A stretch of DNA of 64,000 nt. Origin: Thinopyrum elongatum. Taxonomy: Eukaryota > Streptophyta > Magnoliopsida > Poales > Poaceae. Location: positions 363,882,921 through 363,946,920 of the forward strand of contig CM022297.1 of NCBI GenBank assembly GCA_011799875.1. Direction: 5' to 3'. The notes beneath the pieces are model-generated. The model saw only the letters and a program-made list of their open reading frames with translations, made no database searches and was not told where the DNA came from. Of this stretch, positions 1-12,326 are shown piece by piece. A program made the translations under genes and the position numbers. How positions within the stretch are numbered: position 1 is the first letter of the stretch; each line of letters starts with the position of its first letter.

Positions 1-3000
1 CCCCGTCCGGCGAAAGTCAAAGGGCTAGATTTGGCGGTCGTCTGTGTCAGGGTTAGACGGGACGGGGAACCTGGGGGGTAGCAAGGCCGCCAGGTGTTGC
101 GATGGGCCCTCCTACGCTTCTAGAAGCGTGGTGGCAGGTGCAAGCACACGGCACGCGGCTCCGGGGTGTACCCTCCCCTCACAGGCATCACTGCCGCCGT
201 GTCATGGAGTGAGGAAACAGCCACGTCAGGCCGACACGGAGGGAATCTTGGGGTGGGTTGGGCCGGGACAGTGTTCGGGGTGTAGCTATGGGCTGGGCTA
301 TGACAACCCGGTGAAAAGGTCCACCGGTCAAACCCCGCCCGGCGAAAGTCAAAGGGATAGATCCGGCGGTCGTCTGTGTCAGTGTTAGACAGGACGGGGT
401 ACCTAGGGGGGTAGCAAGGCCGCCAGGTGTTGCGGTGGGCAATCCTACGCTTGTGGAAGCATGGTGGCAGGCGCAAGCACCAGGCACGCGGGTCCGTAGT
501 GTGACCCCCCCTCACGGACGTCGCTGCCGCTGTGTCACGGAGGGGGGAAACGGCCATGTCGGGCCGACACGGAGGAAATCTTGGGGTGGTTGGGCCGGGA
601 CAGTGTTCGGGGGTGTAGCTATGGGCTGGCTATGACAACCTGGTGAAAAGGTCCACCGGTCAAACCCCGTTCGGCGAAAGTCAAAGGGCTAGATCCGGCG
701 GTCGTTTGCGTCAGGGTTAGACGGGACGGGGTACCTGGGGGTAGCAAGGCCGCCAGGTGTTGCGGTGGGCCCTCCTACGCTTGTGGAAGCGTGGTGGCAA
801 GCGCAAGCACCCGGCACGTCGCTCCGTAGTGTGACCCTCTCATGGACGTCGCTGCCCCCATGTCATGGAGTGGGGAAACGGCCACGTCGGGCCGACACGG
901 AGGGAATCTTAGGGTGGGTTGGGGCCGGGACCGTGTTCGGGGGTGTAGCTATGGGCTGGGCTATGACAACCCGGTGAAAAGGTCCACTGGTCAAACCCCG
1001 TCCGGCAAAAGTCAAAGGACTAGATCCGGCGGTCGTCTGTGTCAGGGTTAGACGGGACGGGGTACCTGGGGGGGTAGCAAGGCCGCCAGGTGTTGCGGTG
1101 GGCCCTCCTACACTTGTGGAAGCGTGGTGGCAGGCGCAAGCACCCGGAACGCGGCTCCGTAGTGCGACCCCCCTCACGGACGTCGCGCCCGCCGTGTCAC
1201 GGAGGGGGGAAATGGCCACGTCGGGCCGACACGGAGGGAATCTTGGGGTGGGTTGGGGCCGGGACCGTGTTCGGGGGTGTAGCTATGGCTGGGCTATGAC
1301 AACCCGGTGAAAAGGTCCCACCGGTCAAACCCCGTTCGCCGAAAGTCAAAGGGCTAGATCCGGCGGTCGTCTGTGTCAGGGTTAGACGGGACGGGGTACC
1401 TGGGGGGTAGAAAACACGGCAGGTCTTGCGGTGGCCCTCCTACGCGTGTGAAAGCATGGTGGCAGGCGCAAGCTCCCGACACACGGCTCCGTAGGGTGAC
1501 CCCCCTCACGGACGTCGTTACCGACTCGCACGGAAGGGGGAAACGGCCACGTCGGGCCGACACGAAGGGATTTTGGGGTGGTTGGGGCCGGGACCGTGTT
1601 CGGGGGTGTAGCTATGGGCTGGGCTATGACAACCCGGTGAAAAGGTCCACCGGTCAAACCCCGTCCGGGGAAAATCAAAGGGCTAGATCCGGCGATTGTC
1701 TGTGTCAGGGTTAGACGGGATGGGGTACCTGGGGGTAGCAAACATGCCAGGTCTTGCGGTAGGCCCTCCTACGCGTGTGGAAGCGTGGTGGCAGGCGCAA
1801 GCACCCGACATGCGGCTCCGTAGTGCGACCCCCTCTCACGGACGTCGCTGCCGCCGTCGCACGAGGGGGGAAACGGCCATGTCGGGACGACACGGAGGGA
1901 ATCTTGGGGTGGGTTGGGCCGGGACCGTGTTCGGGGGTGTAACTATGGGCTGGGCTATGACAACCCGGTGAAAAGGTCCACCGGTCAAACCCCGTCCGGC
2001 TAAAGTCAAAGGGCTACATCCGGCGGTCGTCTATATCAGGGTTAGATGGGACGCGGTCCCTGGGGGGTAGCAAATACGCCAGGTCTTGCAGTGGGCCCTC
2101 CTACGCATGTGGAAGGGTGGTGGCAGGCGCAAGCACCCGACACGCGGCTCCGTAGTGTGACCCCCCTCACGGACGTCGCTGCCGCCGTCGCATGTAGGGG
2201 GGAAACGGCCACGTCGGGCCAACACGGAGGGAATCTTGGGGTGGGTTGGGGCCGGGACCATGTTCGGGGGTGTAGTTATTGGCTGGGCTATGATAACCCG
2301 GTAAAAAGGTCCACCGGTCAAACCCCGTCCGGCGAAAGTTAAAGGGCTAGATCCGCCGGTCGTCTATGTCAGGGTTAGACGGGACAGTGTACCTGGGGGG
2401 GGGGGGGTAGCAAACGCCAGGTCTTGCGGTGGGCCCTCCTACGCGTGTGGAAGCGTGGTGGCAGGCGCAAGCACCTGACAAGCGGCTCCATAGTGTGACC
2501 CCCTCACGGACGTCGCTGTCGCCGTCGCACGATGGGGGGAAACGACCACGTCGGGCCGACACGGAGGGAATCTTGGGGTGGGTTGGGGCCGGGACCGTGT
2601 TCGGGGGTGTAGCTATGGGCTGGGCTATGACAACCCGGTGAAAAGGTCCACCGGTCAAACCCCGTTCGGCGAAAGTCAAAGGCTAGATCCGGCGGTCGTC
2701 TGTGTCAGGGTTAGACGGGACGGGGTACCTGGGGGGGTAGCAAACATGCCAGGTCTTGCGGTGGGCCCTCCTACGCGTGTGGAAGCGTGGTGGCAGGCGC
2801 AAGCACCCGACACACGGCTCTGTAGTGTGACACCCCTCACGAAAGTCGCTGCCGCCGTCACACGAAGGGGGGAAACGGCCACGTCGGGCGACACGGAGGG
2901 AATCTTGGGGTGGGTTGGGGCCTGGACCATGTTCGGGGGTGTAGCTATGGGCTGGGCTATGACAACCCGGTGAAAAGATCCACCAGTCAAACCCCGTCTG

Positions 3001-5131
3001 GCGAAAGTCAAAGGGCTAGATCCGGCGGTCGTCTGTGTCAGCGTTACACTGGACGGGGTACTTGGGGGGTAGCTATGCCGCCAGGTGTTGCCCTTGGCCC
3101 TCCTACGCATCTGGAAGCGTGGTGGCAGGCGTAAGCACCCGACACGCGGCTCCGTAGTGTGACCCCCCTCATGGAACCCCTCACGGACGCCGTTGCCGCC
3201 GTCGCACTGAGGGGGAAACGGCCACGTCGGGCAGACACAGAGGTAATCTTTGGGTGGGTTGGGGCCGGGACCGGGACCTTGTTCCGGGGTGTAGCTATGG
3301 GCTGGGCTATGACAACCCGGTGAAAAGGTCCACCGACCAAACCCCGTCCGGCGAAAGTCGAAGGGCTAGATCCGGCGGTCGTCTGTGTCAGGGTTAGAAG
3401 GGACAGTGTACCTCGGGGTAGCTATGCCTCCAGGTGTTGCCCTGGGCCCTCCAATGCATGTGGATTAGTGGTGGCAGGCGCAACCACCCGACACGCGGCT
3501 CCGTAGTGTGACCCCCCTCACGGACGTCGCTGCCGCCGTCGCACGGAGAGGGTAAACAGCCACGTCGGGCAGACGCGGAGGGAATCTTGGGGTGGGTTGG
3601 GTCCGGGACCGTGTTCGGGGGTGTAGCTATGGGCTGGGCTATGACAACCTGGTGAAAAGGTCCACCGGTCAAACCCTGTCCGGCGAAAGTCAAAGGGCTA
3701 GATCCGGCGGTCGTCTGTGTCAGGGTTAGACGGGACGGGGTACCTAGGGGGTAGCAAACATGCCAGGTCTTGCGGTGGGCCCTCCTACGCGTGTGGAAGC
3801 ATAGTGGCAGGCGCAAGCACCCGACACGTGGCTCCATAGTGTGACCCCCCTCGCGGAAGTCGTTGCCGCCATCGCACGGAGGGGGGAAACGGCCACGTCG
3901 GGCCGACACGGAGGGAATCTTGGGGTGGGTTGGGGCCGGGACCGTGTTCGGGGGTGTAGCTATGGGCTGGGCTATGACAACCCGATGAAAAGGTCCACCG
4001 TTCAAACCCTGACCGGGAAAAGTCAAAGGGCTAGATCTGGCGGTCGTCCGTGTCAGGGTTAGACGGGACGGGGTACCTAGGGGGTAGCAAACACGCCAGG
4101 TCTTGCGGTGGGCCCTCCTACGCGTGTGGAAGCGTGGTGGCAGGCGCAAGCACCCGACACGCGGCTCCGTAGTGTGACCCCCCTCACGGACGTCGCTATC
4201 GCCGTCGCACGAAGGGGGGAAACGGCCACGTCGGGCCGACACGAAGGGAATCTTGGGGTGGGTTCGGGCCGGGACCGTGTTCGGGGGTGTTGCTATGGGC
4301 TGGGCATGACAACCCAGTGAAAAGGTCCACCGGTGAAACCCCGTCCGGCGATAGTCAAAGTGTTAGATCCGGCGGTCGTCTATGTCAGGGTTAGACGGGA
4401 CGGGGTACCTGGGAGAGGTAGCAAACACTCCAGGTCTTGCGGTGGGCCCTCGTACGCGTGTGGAAGCGTGGTGGCAGGCGCAAGCACCCGACACGCGGCT
4501 CCGTATTGTGACCCCCCTCACGGACGTCGCTGTCGCCGTCGCACGGAGGGGGGAAACGGCCACGTCGGGCCGACACGGAGGGAATCTAGTGGTGGGTTGG
4601 GGCCGGGACCCTGTTCGGGGGTGTAGCTATGGCCTGGGCTATGACAACCAGGTGAAAAGGTCCACCGGTTAAACCTCGTCCGGCGAAAGTCAAAGGGCTA
4701 GATCCGGTGGTCGTCTGTGTCAGGGTTAGACGGGACGGGGTACCTGGGGGTAGCAAACAAACACGCCAGGTCTTGCGGTGGGCCCTCCTACGCGTGTGGA
4801 AGCGTGGTCGCAGGCGCAAGCACCCAACACGCGGCTCCGTAGTGTGACCCCCCTCACGGACGTTGCTGCCGCCGTCGCACGGAGGGGGGAAAGGGCCACG
4901 TCGGGCCGACACGGAGGGAATCTTTGGGGGGGGGGGGTTGGGGTCGGGACCGTGTTCGGGGGTGTGTGCTATGGGGTGGGCTATGACAACCCGGTGAAAA
5001 GGTCCACCGGTCAAACCCCGTCCGGCGAAAGTCAAAGGGCTAGATCCGACGGTCGTCTGTGTCAGGGTTAGACGGGACGGGGTACCTGGGGGGTAGCTAT
5101 GCTGCCAGGTGTTGCCCTGGGCCCTCCTACG
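1..5131 (+). repeat. GC-rich tandem array, segment I (about 333-bp unit, ~15 copies)
   Basis: This is a head-to-tail satellite-like array. Landmarks such as GGTCCACCGGTCAAACC recur near 318, 651, 981, 1315, 1646 and 1976, so the unit is about 330-337 bp. Each unit contains GGTACCTGGGG, a GTAGC block, GGGCCCTCCTACGC, CACGGACGTCGCTGCCGCC, GGAATCTTGGGGTGGG and GGGTGTAGCTATGGGC. Units differ by point changes and small indels, often in G or C runs. Three variants of the block after GTAGC occur: 'aaggccgccaggtgttgcgg' (to about 1400), 'aaacacgccaggtcttgcgg', and 'tatgccgccaggtgttgccc' (about 3060-3700 and the last unit). Long open frames exist on both strands because the unit is GC-rich and nearly divisible by three. 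I see no protein domain in them. I cannot name the family, and it is not the AT-rich Afa type. Confidence 0.93.
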
Positions 5132-6835
5132 CATTATGCTAGTAAAACTCTAGACAGTGCCTAGAGAAATTATGCTACTACTGAAGAAAAAAAATTAGCA
5201 GTTGTTGTTGCTTGTGATAAGTTCAGATCTTATATTGTTGATTCCAAAGTAACTGTTCACACTAATCATGCTGCTATTAAATATCTTATGGAGAAGAAAG
5301 ATGCTAAGCCTAGACTTATTAGATGGGTTCTCCTGTTACAAGAATTTGATTTGCATATTATTGATAGAAAGGGAGCTGAGAACCCCGTTGCAGACAACTT
5401 GTCTAGGTTAGAAAATGTTCTTGATGACCCACTGCCTATTGATGATAGCTTTCCTGATGAGCAACTAGCTGTCATAAATGCTTCTCGCAATACTCCATGG
5501 TATGCTGATTATGCTAATTACATTGTTGCTAAGTTTATACCACCTAGTTTCACATACCAGCAAAAGAAAAAAAAATTCTATGATTTAAGACATTACTTTT
5601 GGGATGACCCACACCTTTATAAAGAAGGAGTAGATGGTGTTATTAGATGTTGTGTACCTGAGCATGAACAGGAACAGATCCTACGCAAGTGTCACTCTGA
5701 GTCTTATGGAGGACACCACGCTGGAGATAGAACTGCACATAAGGTATTGCAATCTGGTTTTTATTGGCCTACTCTCTTCAAGGATGCTCGTAAGTTTTTC
5801 TTGTCTTGTGATGAATGCCAAAGAATTGGTAATATTAGTAGACGTCAGGAAATGCCTATGAATTATTCACTTGTTATTGAACCATTTGATGTTTGGGGAT
5901 TTGATTATATGGGACCTTTTCCTTCCTCTAATGGGTATACACATATTTTAGTTGCTGTTGATTACGTTACTAAGTGGGTAGAAGCTATTCCAACTAGTAG
6001 TGCTGATCATAACACTTCTATTAAGATGCTTAAAGAAGTTATTTTTCCGAGGTTTGGAGTCCCTAGATATTTAATGACTGATGGTGGTTCACATTTTATT
6101 CATGGTGCTTTCCGTAAAATGCTTGCTAAATATGATGTTAACCATAGAATTGCATCTCCATATCATCCTCAGTCTAGTGGTCAAGTGGAATTGAGCAATA
6201 GAGAGATTAAATTGATTTTACAAAAGATTGTTAATAGATCTAGAAAGAATTGGTCTAAGAAACTTGATGATGCATTATGGGCTTATAGAACTGCTTATAA
6301 AAACCCTATGGGTATGTCTCCATATAAAATGGTTTATGGAAAGGCTTGTCACTTACCTCTTGAATTAGAGCATAAGGCATATTGGGCTATTAAAGAGCTC
6401 AACTATGATTTCAAACTTGCCGGTGAGAAGTGGTTATTTGACATTAGCTCACTTGATGAATGGAGAACCCAAGCCTATGAGAATTCCAAGTTGTTTAAAG
6501 AAAAGGTTAAAAGATGGCATGACAAAAGGATCCAAAAGCGTGAGTTTAATGTAGGTGATCATGTTTTGCTATACAACTCTCGTTTAAGATTTTTTGCAGG
6601 AAAGCTTCTCTCTAAATGGGAAGGTCCTTACATTATCGAGGAGGTCTATCGTTCCGGTGCCATCAAAATCAACAACGCCGAAGGTACAAATCTGAAGGTG
6701 GTAAACAGTCAAAGAATCAAACATTATATCTCAGGTAATCCCATAAATGTTGAGACCAACATAATTGACACCGTAACACCAGAGGAGTACATAAGGGACA
6801 CTTTCCAGAACGTTTCAGACTCCGAAAAGGAATAA
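5132..6835 (+). pseudogene. gypsy pol fragment: RNase H end plus integrase
   Basis: The frame opens in RNase H (HYASKTLDSA, then [14 protein letters not shown] and ADNLSRLEN) and runs through integrase to a stop at 6835. A TAG at 5162-5164 replaces the Gln codon expected in this motif, so this is a pseudogene. The integrase zinc finger is visible as [12 protein letters not shown]...CDEC. The catalytic triad is present: Asp in [11 protein letters not shown], Asp in MTDGGSHF, and Glu in [12 protein letters not shown]. The C-terminal part has the GPY-like segment [13 protein letters not shown], and no chromodomain follows. Apart from the early stop, the 515-codon stretch from 5288 is open. The enzyme would insert retrotransposon cDNA, but here there is no reverse transcriptase upstream. 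Confidence 0.93.
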
Positions 6836-7141
6836 GTATGTGGTACGGTAAGCAAACCGACTCCAAAACGTTTCCAATGATAATTTTTCTCTGTTTTGGA
6901 ATATTTAAAAAATTAGGAAAATTAAAAGTAGTCCGAAAGAGACACGAGGCGACCAAAAGGGTGGAGGGCGCGCCCTACCCCCCCGGGCGCGCCCCCTGCC
7001 TTGTGGCCACCTCGTGTGCCCTCCGGACTCCGTTTTCTTGCATGATACTTCTTTTGGTCGGTAAAAATTCATTATATAATCTCCTGAAGCAAAATCCCCT
7101 GTTTTCGTTTTGAGTTGTTTCTGCAGCAGATTTAGAGCAAT
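6836..7141 (+). other. non-coding spacer between integrase and 3' ORF of the gypsy element
   Basis: About 300 bp follow the integrase stop, including a GC-rich patch near 6965-7010 (gggcgcgcc repeats). I see no coding signal here. Confidence 0.6.
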
Positions 7142-7563
7142 ATGTCGTCTCAAGATTCGGAGGGAGAGAGCTATGTAGCTGATTACATTGCAGACCCCAA
7201 GGCCTACGGGGATTTGGAGCATTGTGGTTGGACCACGGAGGAAGAAGAAGACTACGATCCGAAAGGAAACGAAGAGGCAAGTTCCGATGAAGAGGAAGTC
7301 CCACTACCCCAACCTGGGGACATGCACGTGGAGTTCAAAAAGTCAAGTCTTCCCACTAAAGCAAAGAAATCTAAGATCGAGTTTATCCCTTTCCGTCTTT
7401 TGCAGGAGAACAAGCAATAATTATGCAAAAAGATATTAATGCTAGAGCAAGAGATCGATGATCTGAAGGAGGAAAATTCCATCCTCAAGCGTAAGCTGAG
7501 GAAGAAGGGCAAGCCTCCAACATCAACAACTCCATCATCACCACCTCCGAAGAAAGAGACATA
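7142..7563 (+). pseudogene. gypsy 3' accessory ORF, acidic with C-terminal coiled coil
   Basis: The frame starts at ATG 7142 (MSSQDSEGESYVADYIADPK) and would run to the TAA at 7561-7563, about 139 codons. It is interrupted by an in-frame TAA at 7418-7420, after which the same frame continues. The first half is acidic (TTEEEEDYDP, ASSDEEEVP). The second half, beyond the stop, has a leucine-heptad stretch (LEQEIDDLKEENSILKRKL) and then a basic, Pro/Ser-rich tail. Related ORFs lie between integrase and 3' LTR in Athila-like gypsy elements of grasses. Their function is unknown to me. It is part of the transposon, not a host gene. Confidence 0.75.
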
Positions 7564-9003
7564 ACTACATGGGTATGGGCACTCCCCTTGGCAACTGCCA
7601 AGCTTGGGGGAGGTGCCCCGGTATCGTATCACCATCACACCTTTACTTTCATCGTTTTTCTTAGTTCGATCCTTTTGGTATTATCTTGATCTAGTAGAAT
7701 AAAGTTTTAGTATGATCTAGCTTTGAGTTTTGTTTTGAGATCTATCTATGTAATCGAGTCCGTGAGTTATTTATAATAAAGAGTAGTTTTGAGTTAAGGG
7801 CTTTGCTATCTTGTTATGATCTTGAGGGAATTAAATAAAAGAAAGAATAAAAGTAAGAAATAAAAAGTTCATATATTGATCTTATGGAGAGTAATGACTT
7901 CACATATAAAGAGTATGATGAATAAAAGTTGTTGAGAGTTGACAAACATAGTTTTGGTCATTGTTGCAATTAATATGAAGTAATAAAGAAGAAGAGGTTT
8001 CACATACAAATATACTATCTTGGACATCTTTTGTAATTGTGAGCACTCATTAAAATATGACATGCTAAAAAGTTGATGTTGGACAAGGAAGACAACATAA
8101 TGGGTTATGTTCTCTTATACCGAATAGAAGTTATATTGTCATGGATCCTCCAACATGTTGAGCTTGCCTTTCCCTCTCATGCTAGCCAAATTCTTTGCAC
8201 CAAGTAGAGATACTACTTGTGCTTCCAAACATCCCTAAACCCAGTTTTGCCATGAGAGTCCACCATACCTACCTATGGATTGAGTAAGATCCTTCAAGTA
8301 AGTTGTCATCGGTGCAAGCAATAAAAATTGCTCTCTAAATATGTATGATCTATTAGTGTGAAGAAAATAAGCTTTATACGAACTTGTGATATGGAAGAAA
8401 TAAAAGCGACAGATTGCATAATAAAGTTCTTTATCACAAGCGGCAATATAAAGTGACGTTCTTTTGCATTAAGATTTTGTGCATCCAACCATAAAAGCGC
8501 ATGACAACCTCTGCTTCCCTCTGCGAAGGGCCTATCTTCTACTTTTATCTTCTACCCTTATACAAGAGTCATGGTGATCTTCACCTTTCCTTTTTACACT
8601 TTTTCTTTTGGCAAGCACTATGTGTTGGAGAGATCCAGATATATATATATATATATATCCACTCGGATGTAGGTTATCATAATGTATTATTGTTGACATT
8701 AACCTTGAGGTAAAAGGTTGGGAGGCAAAACTATAAGCCCCTATCTTTCTCTGTGTCCGATTGAAGCTTTGAACCCATAAGTATCGCGTGAGTGTTAGCA
8801 ATTGTGAAAGATTAAATGATAGTTGAGTATGTGGACTTGCTGAAAGGCTCTTATATTGACTCTTTCTGATGTTATGATAAATTGCAATTGCTTCAATGAC
8901 TGAGATCATAGTTTGTTAGTTTTCAGTAAAGTTTATGATTCATGCTTTACCCTGTGAATGAGTTGTTACTTTAGCATAAGAAATTATATGACAATATATG
9001 TTG
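7564..9003 (+). other. non-coding 3' region of the gypsy element
   Basis: An AT-rich stretch follows the 3' ORF with no coding signal. It starts with a purine-rich motif (AAGCTTGGGGGAGG near 7599) like the true PPT at 10804, and contains an (AT)n microsatellite at 8638-8658. It ends at the target duplication of the nested solo LTR. Confidence 0.7.
8638..8658. repeat. (AT)n microsatellite
   Basis: About ten AT dinucleotides lie in the gypsy 3' region. Confidence 0.9.
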
Positions 9004-9008
9004 CTGTT

Positions 9009-10684
9009 TGATACGTCTCCAACGTATCTATAATTTATGAAGTATTCAAGCCATGTTTACAATAATTTGATATGGTTTTGGTATGATTTGCATGGAACTA
9101 ACCTGGACTGACGCTGTTTTCAGCAGAACTACCGTGGTGTTATTTTTTGTGCAGAAATGAAAGTTCTCCAAATGAGCTAAAACTTTTTGACGATTTTTTT
9201 GGAACAAAAGAGACCCCCGAAGCTTCGTGGAAGGACCAGAAGGTGAAGGAGTAGGGCACAAGACACCGGGGCGCGCCTGAGGGGCCGGGCTTGCCCCGGT
9301 GGGTTGTGCTCACCTAGAGGCCCATCTTCGCATGAAACCGACGCCAAAAAATCTTATAAATAGAGAAACCATCAGAAATAACACTAGATCAGAAGTTCCG
9401 CCGCCGCAAGCCTCTGTAGCCATGAAAAACCAATCTAGACCCCATTCCGGCACTCCGTCGGAGGGGGAAATCATCACCGGTGGCCATCTTCATCATCCCG
9501 GCGGCCACCATGATGAGGAGGGAGTAGTCCACCCTCGGGGCTGAGGGTTTGTACCAGTAGCTATGTGTTTAATATCTCTCTCTCTCTCTCTCTCTCTCGT
9601 GTTCTTGAGATGTCACGATCTTGATGTATCGCGGGCTTTGTTAATATAGTCGGATCATATGGTGTTTTCCCCTCTCTATCTTGTTGTGAATTGAGTTTTC
9701 CCTTTGAGATTTCGTTCTTATCGGATTGAATACTTTTATGGATTTTAGAACACTTGATGTATGTCTTGCTATGAATACCCGTGGTGACAATGGGGTATCA
9801 TATTGATTCACTTGATATGTGTTTTGGCACTCAACTTGCGGATTCCCGAGGTGACAATGGGGTAATCTATGCATAGGGGTTGATGCACGTTCTCGTCTTT
9901 GTTTCTCCGGTAGAAATCTTGGGGCACTCTTTGAGGTTCTTTGTGTTGGATTGAGTATTATGAATTTGGAATTGTTTGATGCATATCGTATAATCAACTT
10001 ACGGATACTCGCGGTGACATTGGAGTATCTAGGTGACATTAGAGTTGGTTGATGTGTATCATATGGTGTTATTTTAGTACGAACTCTTGGTTAGATCGAT
10101 CGGAAAGAATAGCTTGGTGTTATTTTAGTACGAACTCTAGGATAGATTGATCGGAAAGAATAACTTTGAGGTGGTTTCGTACCCTACAAACATTTTCTTC
10201 TTATGTTCTCCGCTAGATAAGAACTTTGGATTGATTCTTCATCGCACGTTGAGGGATGGTTATATGATCCAATTATATTAGCATTGTTGAGAGATTGCAC
10301 TAGCGAAAGTACGGAACCTAGGCCTCATTTTCAAGCATTGCAATACCGTTTGTGCTCACTTTTGTTACTTGCTACCTTGCTGTTTTTTATTGTTCCTATT
10401 ACAAAAATCAATATCTAATATTGTTACTACACTTTTATCACCATCTCTTCGCCAAACTAGTGCACCTATACAATTTACCATTGTATTTGGCGTGTTGGGG
10501 ACACAAGAGACTTTTTATTATTTGGTTGCAGGGTTGTTTGAGAGAGACCATCTTCATCCTACACCTCCCATAGATTTATAAACCTTAGGTCATCCACTTG
10601 AGGGAAATTTGCTACTGTCCTACAAAACTCTGCGCTTGGAGGCCCAACACGAGTCTACAAGAACAAGTTGTGTAGTAGACATCA
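9009..10684 (+). mobile_element. solo LTR with perfect 5-bp target duplication
   Basis: The 1676-bp unit begins TGATACGTCTCCAACGTATC and ends GTAGTAGACATCA, so it has TG...CA ends. CTGTT is directly repeated at 9004-9008 and 10685-10689. No internal domain is present, so this is a solo LTR left by LTR-LTR recombination. It contains a (CT)n run at 9575-9598 and no coding region. It sits inside the 3' non-coding part of the truncated gypsy element and is therefore the younger insertion. The first 20 bases match the start of the minus-strand solo LTR at 32466-34045, but the other end differs. Confidence 0.93.
9575..9598. repeat. (CT)n microsatellite
   Basis: About twelve TC dinucleotides lie in the solo LTR. 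Confidence 0.9.
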
Positions 10685-10803
10685 CTGTTCTAAAGATAAT
10701 CATGATGCCCTCATGTCCGTATTTTATTTTATCGACACCTCTATCTCTAAACATGTGGACATATTTTTTGATTTCGGCTTTCGCTTGAGGACAAGCGAGG
10801 TCT

Positions 10804-10817
10804 AAGCTTGGGGGAGT
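10804..10817 (+). other. polypurine tract of the gypsy element
   Basis: AAGCTTGGGGGAGT lies directly before the TGATGC start of the 3' LTR. This is the expected plus-strand priming site. The 114 bp between the solo LTR and this tract are the rest of the gypsy non-coding 3' region. Confidence 0.8.
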
Positions 10818-12326
10818 TGATGCGTCCATTTTGCATCATGCTTTTATATTGATATTTATTGCATTATGGGCTGTTATTACACATTATAGCACAATACTTA
10901 TGCCTTTTCTCTCTTATTTTACAAGGTTTACATGAAGAGGGAGAATGCCGGCAGCTGGAATTCTGGGCTGGAAAAGGAGGAAATATTAGAGACCTATTCT
11001 GTACAACTCCAAAAGTCCTGAAACTTCACGGAGAGTCATTTTGGAATAAATAAAAAATATTGGGCGAAGAAAGCACCAGAGGGGGGCCACCTGCCATCCA
11101 CAAGGGTGGAGGGCGCGCCCTACCCTCTGCCTTATGGGCCACCTGGTAGGCCCCCGATGCCCATCTTCTGCTATATGGTGTGTTTTGACCTGGAAAAAAT
11201 CAGAAGGAAGCTTTCGGGACGATGCTTCGCCGTCTCGAGGCGGAACCTGGGCAGAACCAATCTAGGGCTCCAGCGGAGCTGTTCTGCCAGGGAAACTTCC
11301 CTCCGGGAGGGGGAAATCGAAGCCATCGTCATCACCAACGATCCTGTCATCGAGAGGGGGTCAATCTCCATCAACATCTTCACCAGCACCATCTCCTCTC
11401 AAACCCTAGTTCATCTCTTGTATCCGATCTTTGTCTCAAAACCTCAGATTGGTACCTGCGGGTTGCTAGTAGTGTTGATTACTCCTTGTAGTTGATGCTA
11501 GTTGGTTTATTCGGTGAAAAATCATATGTTCAGATCCTTAATGATAATTAATACTCCTCTGATTATGAACATGAATATGCTTTGTGAGTAGTTACATTTG
11601 TTCCTGAGGACATGGGAGAAGTCTTGTTATAAGTAATCATGTGAATTTGGTATTCGTTCGATATTTTGATGAGATGTACGTTGTCTTTCCTCTAGTGGTG
11701 TTATGTGAACGTCAACTACATGGCACTTCACCATGATTTGGGCCTAGGGGAAGGCATTGGGAAGTAATAAGTAGATGATGGGTTGCTAGAGTGACAGAAG
11801 CTTAAACCCTAGTTTATGCGTTGCTTCGTAAGGGGCTGATTTGGATACATATGTTTCATGCTATGGTTAGATTTATCTTAATTCTTCTTTCGTAGTTGCG
11901 GATGCTTGCGAGAGGGGTTAATCATAAGTGGGAGGCTTGTCCAAGGAAGGACAACACCCAAGCACCGGTCCACCCACATATCAAATTATCAAAGTAACGA
12001 ACGCGAATCATATGAGCATGATGAAAACTAGCTTGACAGTAATTCCCATGTGTCCTCGGGAGTGCTTTACTTTATACAAGAGTTCGTCCAGGCTTGTCCT
12101 TTGCTACAAAAAGGATTGGGCCACCTTGCTGCACCTTAGTTACTTTTGTTACTTGTTACTCGTTACGAATTATCTTATCATACAACTATCTGTTACCGAT
12201 AATTTCAGTGCTTGTAGAGAATACCTTGCTGAAAACCGCTTGTCATTTCCTTCTGCTCCTCGTTGGGTTCGACACTCTTACTTATCAAATGGACTATGAT
12301 AGATCCCCTATACTTGTGGGTCATCA
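10818..12326 (+). repeat. 3' LTR of the truncated gypsy element
   Basis: The 1509-bp LTR runs from TGATGCGTCCATTTTGCATC to CTTGTGGGTCATCA (TG...CA). It follows the polypurine tract, and the tandem array resumes at once with GTAGCAAACACGCC. There is no 5' partner in the window. No coding region is evident. Confidence 0.9.

Larger units (their letters stand above)
5132..12326 (+). mobile_element. 5'-truncated Ty3/gypsy LTR retrotransposon inside the array
   Basis: The element starts abruptly inside the RNase H domain and continues through integrase, a small 3' ORF, a non-coding 3' region, a polypurine tract and a 3' LTR (10818-12326). The 5' LTR, gag, protease and reverse transcriptase are missing. 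The left junction shares 'cat' between the array (cctacgca) and the element (cattatgct), which suggests an end-joining deletion. After the 3' LTR the array restarts at GTAGC, about 40 bp earlier in the unit than where it stopped, so the two flanks are not a simple target duplication. A solo LTR (9009-10684) lies inside it. The integrase lacks a visible chromodomain and a 3' ORF is present, which fits the Athila-like gypsy elements common in Triticeae (Sabrina/Fatima type). I do not assign the family name. Confidence 0.9.

Noticed and set aside
3394..4242. 282-codon minus-strand open frame spanning more than two array units (others at 12805-13572 and 30920-31534)
   Set aside because: The frame stays open because the unit is GC-rich and near a multiple of three. 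Start and stop change from copy to copy, indels shift frames freely, and no domain is visible.
1..5131. Direct repeats resembling a CRISPR array
   Set aside because: The whole unit of about 333 bp repeats without unique spacers, in an evident plant nuclear sequence.
7142..7563. Host gene candidate for the acidic coiled-coil frame
   Set aside because: It lies between integrase and 3' LTR, where Athila-like elements of grasses carry an accessory ORF, and it contains an in-frame stop.
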